A stretch of DNA of 64,000 nt, taken from Streptomyces sp. NBC_01471. GTDB lineage: Bacteria; Actinomycetota; Actinomycetes; Streptomycetales; Streptomycetaceae. The translations under genes and the position numbers were made by a program. The stretch covers positions 5,706,501 to 5,770,500 of the forward strand of contig NZ_CP109450.1 of NCBI RefSeq assembly GCF_041438865.1, written 5' to 3'. Shown piece after piece: positions 1 to 7,486 of the stretch. Below the pieces are notes generated by a model. The model was not told the DNA's origin. It worked only from the letters and a program-made list of their open reading frames with translations, and did not search any database. Every line of letters begins with the position of its first letter. Within the stretch, counting starts at the first letter, position 1.

Positions 1-301
1 TGCATTCGTGAGAATTGAACGAACCCACGAATCCGAAAGGCACTACCTTATAGTTCTGTGTGTCGACCTCGGCACTGCAATCGTAGTCCGCCCAGTATCC
101 GTCCGGAGCGGCCGTTGCATCTTTGCAGTAGCCGTGGCCGGACGTTGTGTACCAGTAGCCCCGGCAGCCGGCGCTCCAGCTGCTTTCGTTACTGGCGCTG
201 GCTGTCGGAACCGTAAGGCCGATAGACACAGCCGCCAAAGCGGCAACGCAACCGACCTTCGCGGCCTTTGTGGCAGTTATTCGGTGCAGAAAGGAAGTCA
301 T
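1..301 (-). CDS. small secreted cysteine-containing protein, C-terminus cut by window edge
   Basis: An ATG at 301 opens a frame that stays open for 100 codons to the left edge, so the C-terminus is outside the window. The N-terminus has basic residues, a hydrophobic stretch (about residues 17-31) and an Ala-Ser-Ala signal-peptidase site near residue 35. The mature part is rich in Tyr, Trp and Gly with spaced cysteines (CRGY, GYCKD, DYDC), suggesting a small disulfide-stabilised exported protein. A G-rich ribosome site lies about 5 bases before the start. I do not recognise the family; spaced Cys and aromatic residues would fit a small inhibitor or a cell-wall-associated protein, but that is a guess. 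Confidence 0.6.
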   Translation of the reverse strand, partial: MTSFLHRITATKAAKVGCVAALAAVSIGLTVPTASASNESSWSAGCRGYWYTTSGHGYCKDATAAPDGYWADYDCSAEVDTQNYKVVPFGFVGSFNSHEC

Positions 302-635
302 TCCCCCCCTGGGGATAGAAGGTCAAGGGTTGATGTGATCACCCCTCGACATCGGCACCAGGAATCTAACATGTTCTGCGGCCGTGGAATATGGGTTTGT
401 GATCTGGTGATGAACTTGCCTGGGCCGTAATTAGATGAATAATTAACGAAATCGTTGGGGTGCGCACTTTGTTTTTCAGAGTTTCGGGTCGTTTGTGCCA
501 ATGGTGTTGGTCCGGATGAGTCGGACCGGGCATGGGCATGGTTTCCGGATCGTACGAGGTGCGCCCGGCCGGGGGCGCCGACCGGGCGCTGCAGAGGTCA
601 GCGGAAGAGGAGCGGGGCGAGACTGGCCAGGTGAT
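302..635. other. intergenic stretch, AT-rich part may be a CRISPR leader
   Basis: No convincing gene is seen. Bases 420-490 are unusually AT-rich for this genome and lie just 5' of the CRISPR repeats in the orientation expected for a type I-E leader. A short perfect hairpin (GGTCCG, 7-base loop, CGGACC) lies at about 510-530. Open frames on both strands here and across the repeats give the Pro/Arg/Gly-rich translations usual for CRISPR repeats and should not be taken as proteins. Confidence 0.4.
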
Positions 636-889
636 CGATGCCCCGCGCCCGCGGGGATGGACCGCCGGGAGGCGCGTGGTGGGAGAGCTGCCGATGGTTG
701 ACCCCGCGCCCGCGGGGATGGTCCGTACGCGGCCCCGGGTAACTTCATGCTCGGCGAGTTGACCCCGTGCCCGCGGGGATAGTCCCTGCACCAAGGGCGG
801 ACAGGACTCCGTACGCGGGTCGACCCCGCGCCCGCGGACAGTGGGGCTGACCCTGGAAGCGTCGGCGCCGCGGCTCCGGGGATACTCCG
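636..889 (+). CRISPR. decayed type I-E-like CRISPR array, 4-5 repeats, no cas genes
   Basis: Repeats of 29 bases start at 636, 697, 758 and 819, an exact 61-base period giving three 32-base spacers (665-696, 726-757, 787-818). The core is CCCCGCGCCCGCGGGGAT, a perfect hairpin like that of I-E repeats of the GGGGATAAACCG type. Repeats 2 and 3 are nearly identical. Repeat 1 differs in its first five bases, repeat 4 loses its 3' end, and a fifth degenerate copy at 861-889 is only 42 bases downstream, as if 19 bases were deleted. Terminal-repeat decay on the right and AT-rich DNA on the left suit a left-hand leader. No cas gene lies in the window, so activity would need Cas proteins from elsewhere. 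Confidence 0.8.
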
Positions 890-1262
890 GTGGTCATGCT
901 GTTTTGTCCAGTTTTCGTCGTCCCCGGCGTGGTCCTGGTCAGGCGTAGGGCGGAGGCGCAAACCGGTGCGCGTACGGCTGCTTCCGCCGGATGGTCTCCC
1001 GCTACGGAGGGTCATCGCGCCCGCCGCGAGTAATGGTGCGGAAAGAGGCTCGCGAATAATGCCGTTGCGGCGCAGAGGTGATCTGTGGCCCTGGCGCCGA
1101 GCCTGCCTTACCGCTCGGGGCAGCGGTCGTGCTGGGCGGAGAGAAACTGGTGTGGCGAACGCCTAACCGATCCCGATCGAGTGGGATCGAGGAGGTTGTA
1201 GCCGGATGGAAGTGGGTGTTTATGTCCGTTCCTTCGGCATCTTCGCAGGTGAGAGGCGTCAC
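890..1262. other. non-coding stretch
   Basis: No open frame here has plausible composition, ribosome site or recognisable domain. Nothing beyond the flanking CRISPR and tRNA-like fragments could be identified. Confidence 0.4.
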
Positions 1263-1291
1263 CGGTTTAGGTTCGAGTCCCACCCGCCCCA
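1263..1291 (+). other. tRNA 3'-end fragment (possible attachment-site remnant)
   Basis: The segment contains GGTTCGAGTCCC followed by ACCCGCCCCA, which reads like a T-loop and 3' acceptor strand. No matching 5' acceptor strand, D-arm or anticodon arm is found in the preceding 90 bases, and the T-stem does not pair properly, so this is not an intact tRNA. Such fragments typically remain at one end of elements that integrate into tRNA genes. A strong terminator and a pair of short direct repeats follow, as is common next to such attachment sites, but no integrase is present. Confidence 0.4.
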
Positions 1292-1335
1292 CGAAAGCCC
1301 GGGTAGAAGAACCGTTTCTACCTGCGGAGACGTAA

Positions 1336-1373
1336 GAAGGGGGCCCGCCACACCAGTGTGGCGGGCCCCCTTC
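1336..1373. terminator. 38-base perfect palindrome, bidirectional terminator
   Basis: An 18-base arm beginning GAAGGGGGCCCGCC is followed after two bases by its exact complement, giving one of the strongest stem structures in the window. It lies just after the tRNA-like fragment, where a tRNA terminator would be expected. Confidence 0.75.
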
Positions 1374-1688
1374 ACACGTCCGGACCAAGATCCAGGGGAC
1401 ACACAGGGGACACGGCGACGGCTCAGGAAACGAAGTGGCCACCAGGCCGCCTTCTGACGCTTGTTCGAAGCCGGCGAGCGGGTCTGCGCGCGGCCTCGCA
1501 GGGGGACCTGTCGGCAGCATCCAACAGTCCAAGCCGGAGTCCTCGGCGCGGGCGGCCGTGAAGCGCGTGAGCGGAGGAGTACGGCTGCTGCTCCTGCGGG
1601 TAGCAGTCGTTGAGGTTCTGCGCCCGGACCGGCTCCCGGTCTCTGCTGCGCGCTCGCGCAGCTGCTCCCGGAGCGGGGCTCGCCGTGA
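1374..1688. other. non-coding stretch with direct repeats AGGGGACAC
   Basis: Two copies of AGGGGACAC lie at 1394-1402 and 1405-1413, 11 bases apart. Paired repeats of this size beside a tRNA end resemble integrase arm-type sites, which is inference only. The rest shows no credible gene; open frames here are rich in Arg, Pro and Ser without recognisable domains. Confidence 0.35.
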
Positions 1689-2531
1689 CTACCGTTCTCC
1701 GGTGGACTGCCCGTGGCGGGTGGCGTGCAGGCTGCCGAGCAGAGTGAGTGCCTGGGCATCGGCGCTTTCCGGTTCGGCGTGGTAGATCACCAGCAGCTGT
1801 CCCGGCGCCCCGCGGACATCGAAGGACTGGTAGGTGAGCGAGAGGGGCCCGACGTCGGGGTGGTCGAGTTCCTTGGCGTCCTGGGTCTTTCCGTAGACGG
1901 TGTGTGATGCCCAGAGCGCGGCGAAGTCCTCGCTCGCCCCGGTCAGGAAGTCGATCAGCTCGTACAGACGCGGGTAGTGGGGGCCGAGGCCCGTGGCGTG
2001 GCGCAGCCCGGCGACGACCGCCTCGGCCGATCTGTCCCAGCGTGTGAAGAATCCCCGTGCCGCTGGGTCGAGGAACGTCATGCGGGCGAGGTTGTCCACT
2101 GCTTCGAACGGGGAGAACAGCGCTTCGGCCAGGGCGTTGGCCGCCAGGAAGTCCTTCGCCGGGTTCAGGACGAACGCCGGGGCGTCCGTATAGCCGTCGA
2201 GGAGTTGCTTCAGCGGTGTACCGACCGCTTCCCTCGGCAGGTCCCGGTTGCCGTCCCGTCCCGCGCCCGCCAGCCGGTACAGGTGCTCGCGCGCCGCGTC
2301 GTCCATGTGCAGGGCGCCACTGATCGCGTCGAGGATCTGCGGGGAGGGGCTGCGCTCGCGGCCCTGTTCCAGCCGGGCGTAGTAGTCGCTGTTCATGCCG
2401 GCCAGGACGGCGACCTCCTCCCGTCGCAGCCCCGCCACCCGGCGGGCGCCGTAGGAGGGGAGGCCGACGTCACGGGGTTGCAGGCGTGCACGGTGGGCGC
2501 GCAGGAAATCTCCGAGATCGTTGCTGGTCAC
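1689..2531 (-). CDS. XRE-family regulator with MmyB-like ligand-binding domain
   Basis: The protein has 280 residues. Residues about 10-75 form a Cro/C1-type helix-turn-helix with the typical LRREEVAVLAGMNSDYYARL core and an ERSPSPQ stretch after it. The remainder matches the MmyB-like ligand-binding (PAS-like) half, including LNPAKDFLAANALAEALF and a Trp/Arg-rich region near residue 165. The start is a GTG. It is divergent from a short-chain dehydrogenase gene with 122 bases between them; in Streptomyces this family usually controls the adjacent divergent oxidoreductase, so the shared intergenic region probably carries its operator. The ligand is unknown. Confidence 0.9.
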   Translation of the reverse strand: MTSNDLGDFLRAHRARLQPRDVGLPSYGARRVAGLRREEVAVLAGMNSDYYARLEQGRERSPSPQILDAISGALHMDDAAREHLYRLAGAGRDGNRDLPREAVGTPLKQLLDGYTDAPAFVLNPAKDFLAANALAEALFSPFEAVDNLARMTFLDPAARGFFTRWDRSAEAVVAGLRHATGLGPHYPRLYELIDFLTGASEDFAALWASHTVYGKTQDAKELDHPDVGPLSLTYQSFDVRGAPGQLLVIYHAEPESADAQALTLLGSLHATRHGQSTGER

Positions 2532-2653
2532 CCGTCCAGGCTAAGCCGCCTCCTGGTGGTGTGCCTGGGCATGCCGTACCCCGGCACAGCCTGTCCTTTC
2601 TCCCGACTCGGCCGCGGCACAGGCTTGCCCGAAGACACCAAGGAGGACCAGGC

Positions 2654-3511
2654 ATGACACACACAACCAAGACCTTGCTGATCACAGGCGTCAGCGGCGG
2701 CCTCGGCCGAGCCTTCGCCACCGCCGCCCTGGAGGCCGGCCACACCGTCGTCGGCACCGTCCGCAACGGCGCCGACGCGGCGTCCTTCACCGCCCTGCAC
2801 CCGGCACGCGCGCACGCCCGCATCCTCGATGTGACCGACGACGAAGCCGTGTTCACCGTGACGGGAGAGGTGGAGGAGGCCATCGGCCCCGTCGACGTGC
2901 TGATCGCGAACGCGGGCTACGGCTTGGAAGGGACCTTCGAGGAAACCTCCCTGGCCGACCTGCGCGCCCAGTTCGACGTCAACGTCTTCGGCGCCGCAGC
3001 CACCATCCGGGCCGTTCTGCCCTTCATGCGCCGACGGCGCCGCGGGCACATCCTGGCCGTCACCTCCATGGGCGGTCTGGCCGGCTTCCCCGGCGTCTCC
3101 GCCTACTGCGGCAGCAAATACGCGCTCGAAGGCATCCTCGAAGCCATCGGCAAAGAAGTCGCCGCCTTCGGCATCCACGTCACCGCCATCGAGCCGGGCT
3201 CCTTCCGTACCGACTGGGCCGGACGCTCGATGATCCGCGCACCGCGCACCATCCCCGATTACGACGACCTCTTCGAACCCATCCGCGCTGCCCGCAAGGA
3301 GGCCGATGGACGACAGCCCGGTGACCCGGCCCGCGCCGCCGGCGCTCTCCTGCGCGTCCTCGACGCACCCGATCCGCCCGCCCACCTGGTCCTCGGCTCC
3401 GACGCCCTGCGCCTGGTCCGCGCCGGGCGGGCGGCTGTCGACCACGACCTCGACACCTGGAAGGACCTCACTCTCTCCACCGACTTCCCGCAGACCGACG
3501 AGAAGGGATGA
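2654..3511 (+). CDS. short-chain dehydrogenase/reductase (SDR)
   Basis: The 285-residue protein is a classical SDR. The glycine-rich cofactor loop TGVSGGLG is near residues 12-19, NAG lies after beta-4, and the catalytic Tyr and Lys are in YCGSK about residue 155. An Arg after the second strand (TVRNG) favours NADP(H). The ATG at 2654 is chosen because a strong AAGGAGG lies 7 bases upstream; an open frame further upstream overlaps the divergent regulator and is not used. Longer C-terminal helices resemble SDRs of the ketone/aldehyde reductase type. Control by the divergent MmyB-type regulator is likely. The substrate cannot be deduced. Confidence 0.92.
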   Translation: MTHTTKTLLITGVSGGLGRAFATAALEAGHTVVGTVRNGADAASFTALHPARAHARILDVTDDEAVFTVTGEVEEAIGPVDVLIANAGYGLEGTFEETSLADLRAQFDVNVFGAAATIRAVLPFMRRRRRGHILAVTSMGGLAGFPGVSAYCGSKYALEGILEAIGKEVAAFGIHVTAIEPGSFRTDWAGRSMIRAPRTIPDYDDLFEPIRAARKEADGRQPGDPARAAGALLRVLDAPDPPAHLVLGSDALRLVRAGRAAVDHDLDTWKDLTLSTDFPQTDEKG

Positions 3512-3610
3512 CAGGGCTCCATATCGCTGAGGAAAGCTACTGCCTGCCGTGGGCGGCGAGAGGCCGAGAGGGGAGAATCCGTCGAACCCGGGTCGACCGG
3601 GTGTCCGGGG

Positions 3611-3639
3611 GTCGACCCCGCGCCCGTGGGGATGCTCCG
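3611..3639 (+). repeat. orphan CRISPR repeat
   Basis: A single 29-base copy (core CCCCGCGCCCGTGGGGAT, ending GCTCCG) matches the repeats at 697 and 758 almost throughout and has the same orientation. No second copy lies 61 bases to either side. It could be the far end of an array split by the intervening 2.7 kb, or an independent remnant. Confidence 0.7.
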
Positions 3640-3686
3640 GCCTTGTGCAAAAAGGTGCTTCAGGGGGCGGTAGGTCCGTTTCTGGC

Positions 3687-3726
3687 AGCGGTCTCTAGCG
3701 GTCTCTAGCGGCCTCAAGCGGCCTCA
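3687..3726. repeat. four tandem 10-bp units
   Basis: AGCGGTCTCT occurs twice and is directly followed by AGCGGCCTCA twice, a 40-base tandem array upstream of the DUF6461 gene. No function is apparent. Confidence 0.75.
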
Positions 3727-3811
3727 TGGGCGGACCGGGCGTCACGCCGGATCACCCGGCCGAGCCCAGGTCAGTAACGTCTGCGCGAAGGTCGAGGAAA
3801 GGGGCGCCACG

Positions 3812-4477
3812 GTGACGGACAACGGCTTGGCGTGGATCGGCGAGCACTGGTACAGCGGTGCGATCGTCAAGGGCGGGATGCTCTCGGACATCAGCCTCAC
3901 GGCGGTGCGTGGCGTGGACCCGGTGGACTTCGTGGTGCGCCTCGGCGCCGACCGCGGCATGGCCGAACGGCCGCCACTGTTCAAGGACTTCGGCCGGCGG
4001 AGCGTAGGCCCGGGCGACAGCGTGGCGATGTTCGGCCGGAGCGGGGAGTGGACGTATGTCCTGGAGGTCGAGCGGTCCACCTGGCACCTCGTCTTCCTCG
4101 ACCGGCTGGGCCAGGACACCTTGGTGGAGCAGGGGGACGAACTCGTCTGCCTGGACCGCTTCCTGCACGAGTCCCCGTGGGTGTTGCACGTCGACGCGGC
4201 CGGCGAAGTGAGTTCCGGCGAGCCCGGTGACAGCCTGCTGGAGACCGCGGTCCCGCCCGGGGACCGGCTCGGGACGTTCGCCGCACTGGACGCGGCCGTG
4301 CGCCGGGCCGGGGCGGTGCGGGACACCTTCCCCGGCTGCGAGGATCCCGAGGGCGAGGATGAGGAGTTGGCGAAGCGGCTGTTCGCGGCGGTGGGCGAGC
4401 ATCTCGGTCTTTCGCTGCCGCGTAGGGAGATCGAACTGGGGCTGCTGCCCGCGGTGCATCTGCCCTCGCCGGTGTGA
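3812..4477 (+). CDS. DUF6461 domain protein
   Basis: The 221-residue acidic protein begins at a GTG with a G-rich ribosome site (AAAGGGG). It resembles the DUF6461 family common in Streptomyces: a conserved Trp-rich start (GLAWIGEHWYS), then a beta-rich segment with WTYVLEVERSTW, and a C-terminal all-helical part. No signal peptide or membrane segment is present, so it is cytoplasmic. The family has no assigned biochemical function; members often sit near regulatory or toxin-like genes. It stands alone between the CRISPR fragment and the lipase gene. Confidence 0.75.
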   Translation: MTDNGLAWIGEHWYSGAIVKGGMLSDISLTAVRGVDPVDFVVRLGADRGMAERPPLFKDFGRRSVGPGDSVAMFGRSGEWTYVLEVERSTWHLVFLDRLGQDTLVEQGDELVCLDRFLHESPWVLHVDAAGEVSSGEPGDSLLETAVPPGDRLGTFAALDAAVRRAGAVRDTFPGCEDPEGEDEELAKRLFAAVGEHLGLSLPRREIELGLLPAVHLPSPV

Positions 4478-4620
4478 ACACCGTCGACACCCGCAGAGCC
4501 CGGAAGACCGTGCCGCAACTCTGTTCAAGTCACTTACCTGCTGGTAATTTGCGTCGCTGTTACCGCTAGGTAACACGCGTCTGTCATCGCTGTGTTCCAT
4601 GAAACGAATCCGAGGGAACC

Positions 4621-5973
4621 ATGCATCGCATCGCCATCGGGAAGCTGGCAACCGCAGTCGTCACTGCTCTGACCGTCACCGCCGTTCCAGCTGCCACGGC
4701 TGTGGCCGCCCCTTCCGCCCCGTCCGCCTCGTCGACAGTGACGGCGGCAGATTCGTTCTACACCTACGACGGCAGCAAGCCCTTGTCCTCGTACGCACCG
4801 GGCGCCGTCCTCAAAACGCGGACGCTGCAGTACCACGTCCTCGGCATCCCGACCCCGGTCAAAGCGATCCAGCTGCTGTTCCGCACGGTCGACGCCCAGG
4901 GCCGCCCGTCCGCCGGGGTGACCTCGATCGTGCGCAGCCTCAACGGCGATGGCGGCAAGGCCGTGTCGTACCAGTCGTTCTACGATTCCCTCAACCCCGC
5001 GGACTCACCGTCGCGGGCGATCGCGGGTGACGTCTCCCTCGGCGGCCTGATCGCGAACGGCGAGTCCCTCCTCATGGTGCCGCTGCTGCTGGCGGGCTAC
5101 AACGTCATCATCCCGGACAGCGAGGGACAGACCGCCGACTTCGCGGCCGGCCCGGAGTACGGAACGAACACGCTGGACTCGATCCGGGCCGCGAGCCAGG
5201 CCCCGGAGACCGGTCTGAGCTCCGCCACCCGGGTCGGGCTGGCCGGCTACTCGGGCGGAGCCATCGCCACCCACTGGGCGGCCGCGCTCGCGCCGAGCTA
5301 TGCACCGGACGTCGACAAGAGGCTGGTGGGCTTCGCCGAAGGCGGGCTGCTCGTCGACCCGGCGCACAACCTCAAGTACATAGGCGGCAGCTCCACCTGG
5401 GCCGGGGTCGCGCCCATGGCCATCATCGGGGCCGCCCGTTCGTACGACATCGACTTCACGCCCTACCTGAACAGCTACGGTGCACAGGTCTTCAAGAAGC
5501 TCCAGAACGCGTCGATCACCAACGCCCTGGGCCAGTACGCCGGACTGACGTGGAAGCAGATGGTGAAGCCGGAGTACGCGAACCCGAATTCGGTGCCCCC
5601 CTTCATCGAGGCGGTGAACAAACTCAACCTCGGCTCGGCCGCCACCCCCGACGCCCCCGGGTACATCGTGCAGGGCAGCGGGGGCGTGCTGGAGGGCACC
5701 ACCAGCAACCTCCCGGGCATCGGAAGGGGCGACGGGGTGATGGTCGCGGGAGATGTGCGCGCGCTGGCCCGGCAGTACTGCGACAAGGGCAACACCTCGA
5801 TCAAGTACCAGCAGTACGACCTGCTCAGCCATGTCGGGGCCGCCGTGCCGTGGGCGCCCGCCGCTCTCGGCTGGCTCAATGACAGGTTCGCGGGCAAGGT
5901 GCCCCCGTCGGACTGCGGCCGGATCCCCGCGGGCAACTCCCTCGCGCCGGAGGTGCCGACAACAGGGAACTGA
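4621..5973 (+). CDS. secreted lipase (LIP family, alpha/beta hydrolase)
   Basis: The 450-residue product begins with a Sec signal peptide (hydrophobic residues about 9-29, cleavage near AVAA). The nucleophile elbow GYSGG places the catalytic Ser at residue 211, and the surrounding sequence matches the secretory lipase (LIP) family. A late DLLSHVG segment supplies a His likely to be catalytic. A conserved IPDSEGQ motif around residue 164-170 is also typical. The ATG at 4621 directly precedes the signal peptide; the 143-base upstream gap should hold the promoter. It probably hydrolyses extracellular acylglycerols or related esters. It is transcribed alone. Confidence 0.92.
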   Translation: MHRIAIGKLATAVVTALTVTAVPAATAVAAPSAPSASSTVTAADSFYTYDGSKPLSSYAPGAVLKTRTLQYHVLGIPTPVKAIQLLFRTVDAQGRPSAGVTSIVRSLNGDGGKAVSYQSFYDSLNPADSPSRAIAGDVSLGGLIANGESLLMVPLLLAGYNVIIPDSEGQTADFAAGPEYGTNTLDSIRAASQAPETGLSSATRVGLAGYSGGAIATHWAAALAPSYAPDVDKRLVGFAEGGLLVDPAHNLKYIGGSSTWAGVAPMAIIGAARSYDIDFTPYLNSYGAQVFKKLQNASITNALGQYAGLTWKQMVKPEYANPNSVPPFIEAVNKLNLGSAATPDAPGYIVQGSGGVLEGTTSNLPGIGRGDGVMVAGDVRALARQYCDKGNTSIKYQQYDLLSHVGAAVPWAPAALGWLNDRFAGKVPPSDCGRIPAGNSLAPEVPTTGN

Positions 5974-6032
5974 CGCATGAGGGCTTCGTGCGCCTTGTGG
6001 GCGGGGTCCGCAGGGCGCACGGCCGACACCCC

Positions 6033-6052
6033 CGGCCCGGCCCGCCGGGCCG
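6033..6052. terminator. hairpin between convergent lipase and permease genes
   Basis: CGGCCCGG and CCGGGCCG form a perfect 8-bp stem around a 4-base loop in the 84-base gap between convergent genes. No T-run follows, which is usual in Streptomyces. Confidence 0.6.
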
Positions 6053-6057
6053 ACGGC

Positions 6058-7215
6058 TCAGTCGTGCTCGCCGTGCTCGCCGTGCTCGTCCGGGCCTCCC
6101 ATCATGCGGAGCATGTTCCTGCCGCCGGTCCGGAAGAACCGCACCAAAAACGCGGCGCCGATGAACAGGAAGGCGATGTTGAGCCAGGTCGTGTAGTTCC
6201 AGCGGACGCCGTCCATGGGGACTCTCGCGTCGGCCCGGTCGGGGATGAGCCCCAGGCCGCCGAAGGCGAACTCGAGGACGTATCCGGCGACGACCATGGC
6301 CGCGTAGAAGGTGGCGAGCAGGAAGGCCGTCATCCGCGCGCCGTAGTACTTCCGGTAGATGTTGAGGATCGGCAGGATCAGCAGGTCCGCGAAGACGAAC
6401 GCCAGGACGCCGCCGAAGCTGATGCCGCCCTTCCACAGCACGACCGCGAGCGGCACGTTCCCGATGGAGCACACGAACGAGGCCATGGCCACCAGCGGGC
6501 CGATGACCGGGCCCCACAGTTCGGCCGCCAGGGGATGGCCGTCGAAGAAGAAGGTGCGCCAGAAGGAGTCCGGGACCCAGACGGCGATCGCGCCGGCGAC
6601 GAGCAGGCCGATCACCAGGTCGCGCAGGATCGCCGCCCACTCCATGACGAAGACGTGCGAGGTCGCCGTGAAGCCGTCCCGCGAGAACAGCCGCCTCGCG
6701 AAGGAACCCTCCCCCCGTACGGACATGTCCATCGCCGCGTGGCCCTCCATCGATCCGGCCAGGCCGTGCCCGGCCTGTTCGCGTGCCCGGCGCAGCAGCC
6801 CGTCCCGCAGGAGCAGCCGGAAGAGCAGCGCCAGCACGACGATCATGAGGGGACCGCCGGCGAACTCGGCCGCGGTGAACTGCCAGCCCATCAACAGGGC
6901 CAGGATCACGCCGAGTTCGACCACCATGTTCGTCGAGGCGATCTCGAAGGCCATCGCCGCCGTGAAGTTCGCTCCTTTGCGGAACAGTGAGCGGGCCAGG
7001 GCCACCGCGGCGTAGGAGCACGAGGACGAGGCCATGCCGAGTCCGGCTGCCACGGCGAGGGTACGGGGGCGGTCGTCGCCGAGCAGGGTGATGACGGTGG
7101 ACTTGCGGACCACCGCCTGGACGACAGCGGACAGTGCGAGGCCGAGAATCAGGGCCCAGGTGATCTCCCAGGTCATGGAGCCGGCGATCGACAGTGCGTG
7201 CAGTACGGCTTGCAT
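6058..7215 (-). CDS. permease of the YraQ/ArsP (DUF318) family
   Basis: The 385-residue integral membrane protein has about eight to ten hydrophobic helices. It carries the hallmark motifs of the predicted permease family: GMASSSCSYAAVALARSLFRKGA near residue 60 and a second Cys motif SFVCSIGNVPLAVVLWKGG near residue 240. Family members include methylarsenite efflux ArsP and YraQ-type proteins of unknown substrate. The C-terminal tail is rich in His and acidic residues (DEHGEHGEHD), which suggests metal or metalloid handling. No ars genes lie nearby, so the substrate remains open. It is transcribed alone, convergent with the lipase. Confidence 0.88.
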   Translation of the reverse strand: MQAVLHALSIAGSMTWEITWALILGLALSAVVQAVVRKSTVITLLGDDRPRTLAVAAGLGMASSSCSYAAVALARSLFRKGANFTAAMAFEIASTNMVVELGVILALLMGWQFTAAEFAGGPLMIVVLALLFRLLLRDGLLRRAREQAGHGLAGSMEGHAAMDMSVRGEGSFARRLFSRDGFTATSHVFVMEWAAILRDLVIGLLVAGAIAVWVPDSFWRTFFFDGHPLAAELWGPVIGPLVAMASFVCSIGNVPLAVVLWKGGISFGGVLAFVFADLLILPILNIYRKYYGARMTAFLLATFYAAMVVAGYVLEFAFGGLGLIPDRADARVPMDGVRWNYTTWLNIAFLFIGAAFLVRFFRTGGRNMLRMMGGPDEHGEHGEHD

Positions 7216-7486
7216 CCGTGAAGCCTTCCTCCCGCAGCGCGTTCCGGGCCGCGGACACGCGGCCTTGCGGCGCGTGCCTTGAGGCGGCCGTGTCGTGCGT
7301 GCTTCGGGGCGGCTGTGCGGTGCCTGCCGTGGGTGCGGCCGGGCGCCGTACGCACGGGAGGCCGTGGTGCGACATCTCGTGTCGCGCCACGGCCTCCGGC
7401 GGACCCGCGCCTCACCCCGTCCCGACTCGCAGGGCTCGGAAGGGAGTTACGGCCGGGTCCGGCCTCGTCTCAGTGTCCGGGCCGCC

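Larger units (their letters stand above)
3512..3811. other. intergenic stretch with orphan CRISPR repeat and 10-bp tandem repeat
   Basis: This stretch has no credible gene. It holds one isolated CRISPR repeat and a short tandem repeat, listed separately. Confidence 0.5.

Noticed and set aside
366..794. Open frames over the CRISPR repeats
   Set aside because: Their translations consist of PRARG/IPAGAG-type strings produced by the repeats, with no domain or ribosome site.
1215..1291. Complete tRNA gene
   Set aside because: Only the T-loop and 3' acceptor are recognisable; the 5' acceptor, D-arm, anticodon arm and a paired T-stem are missing.
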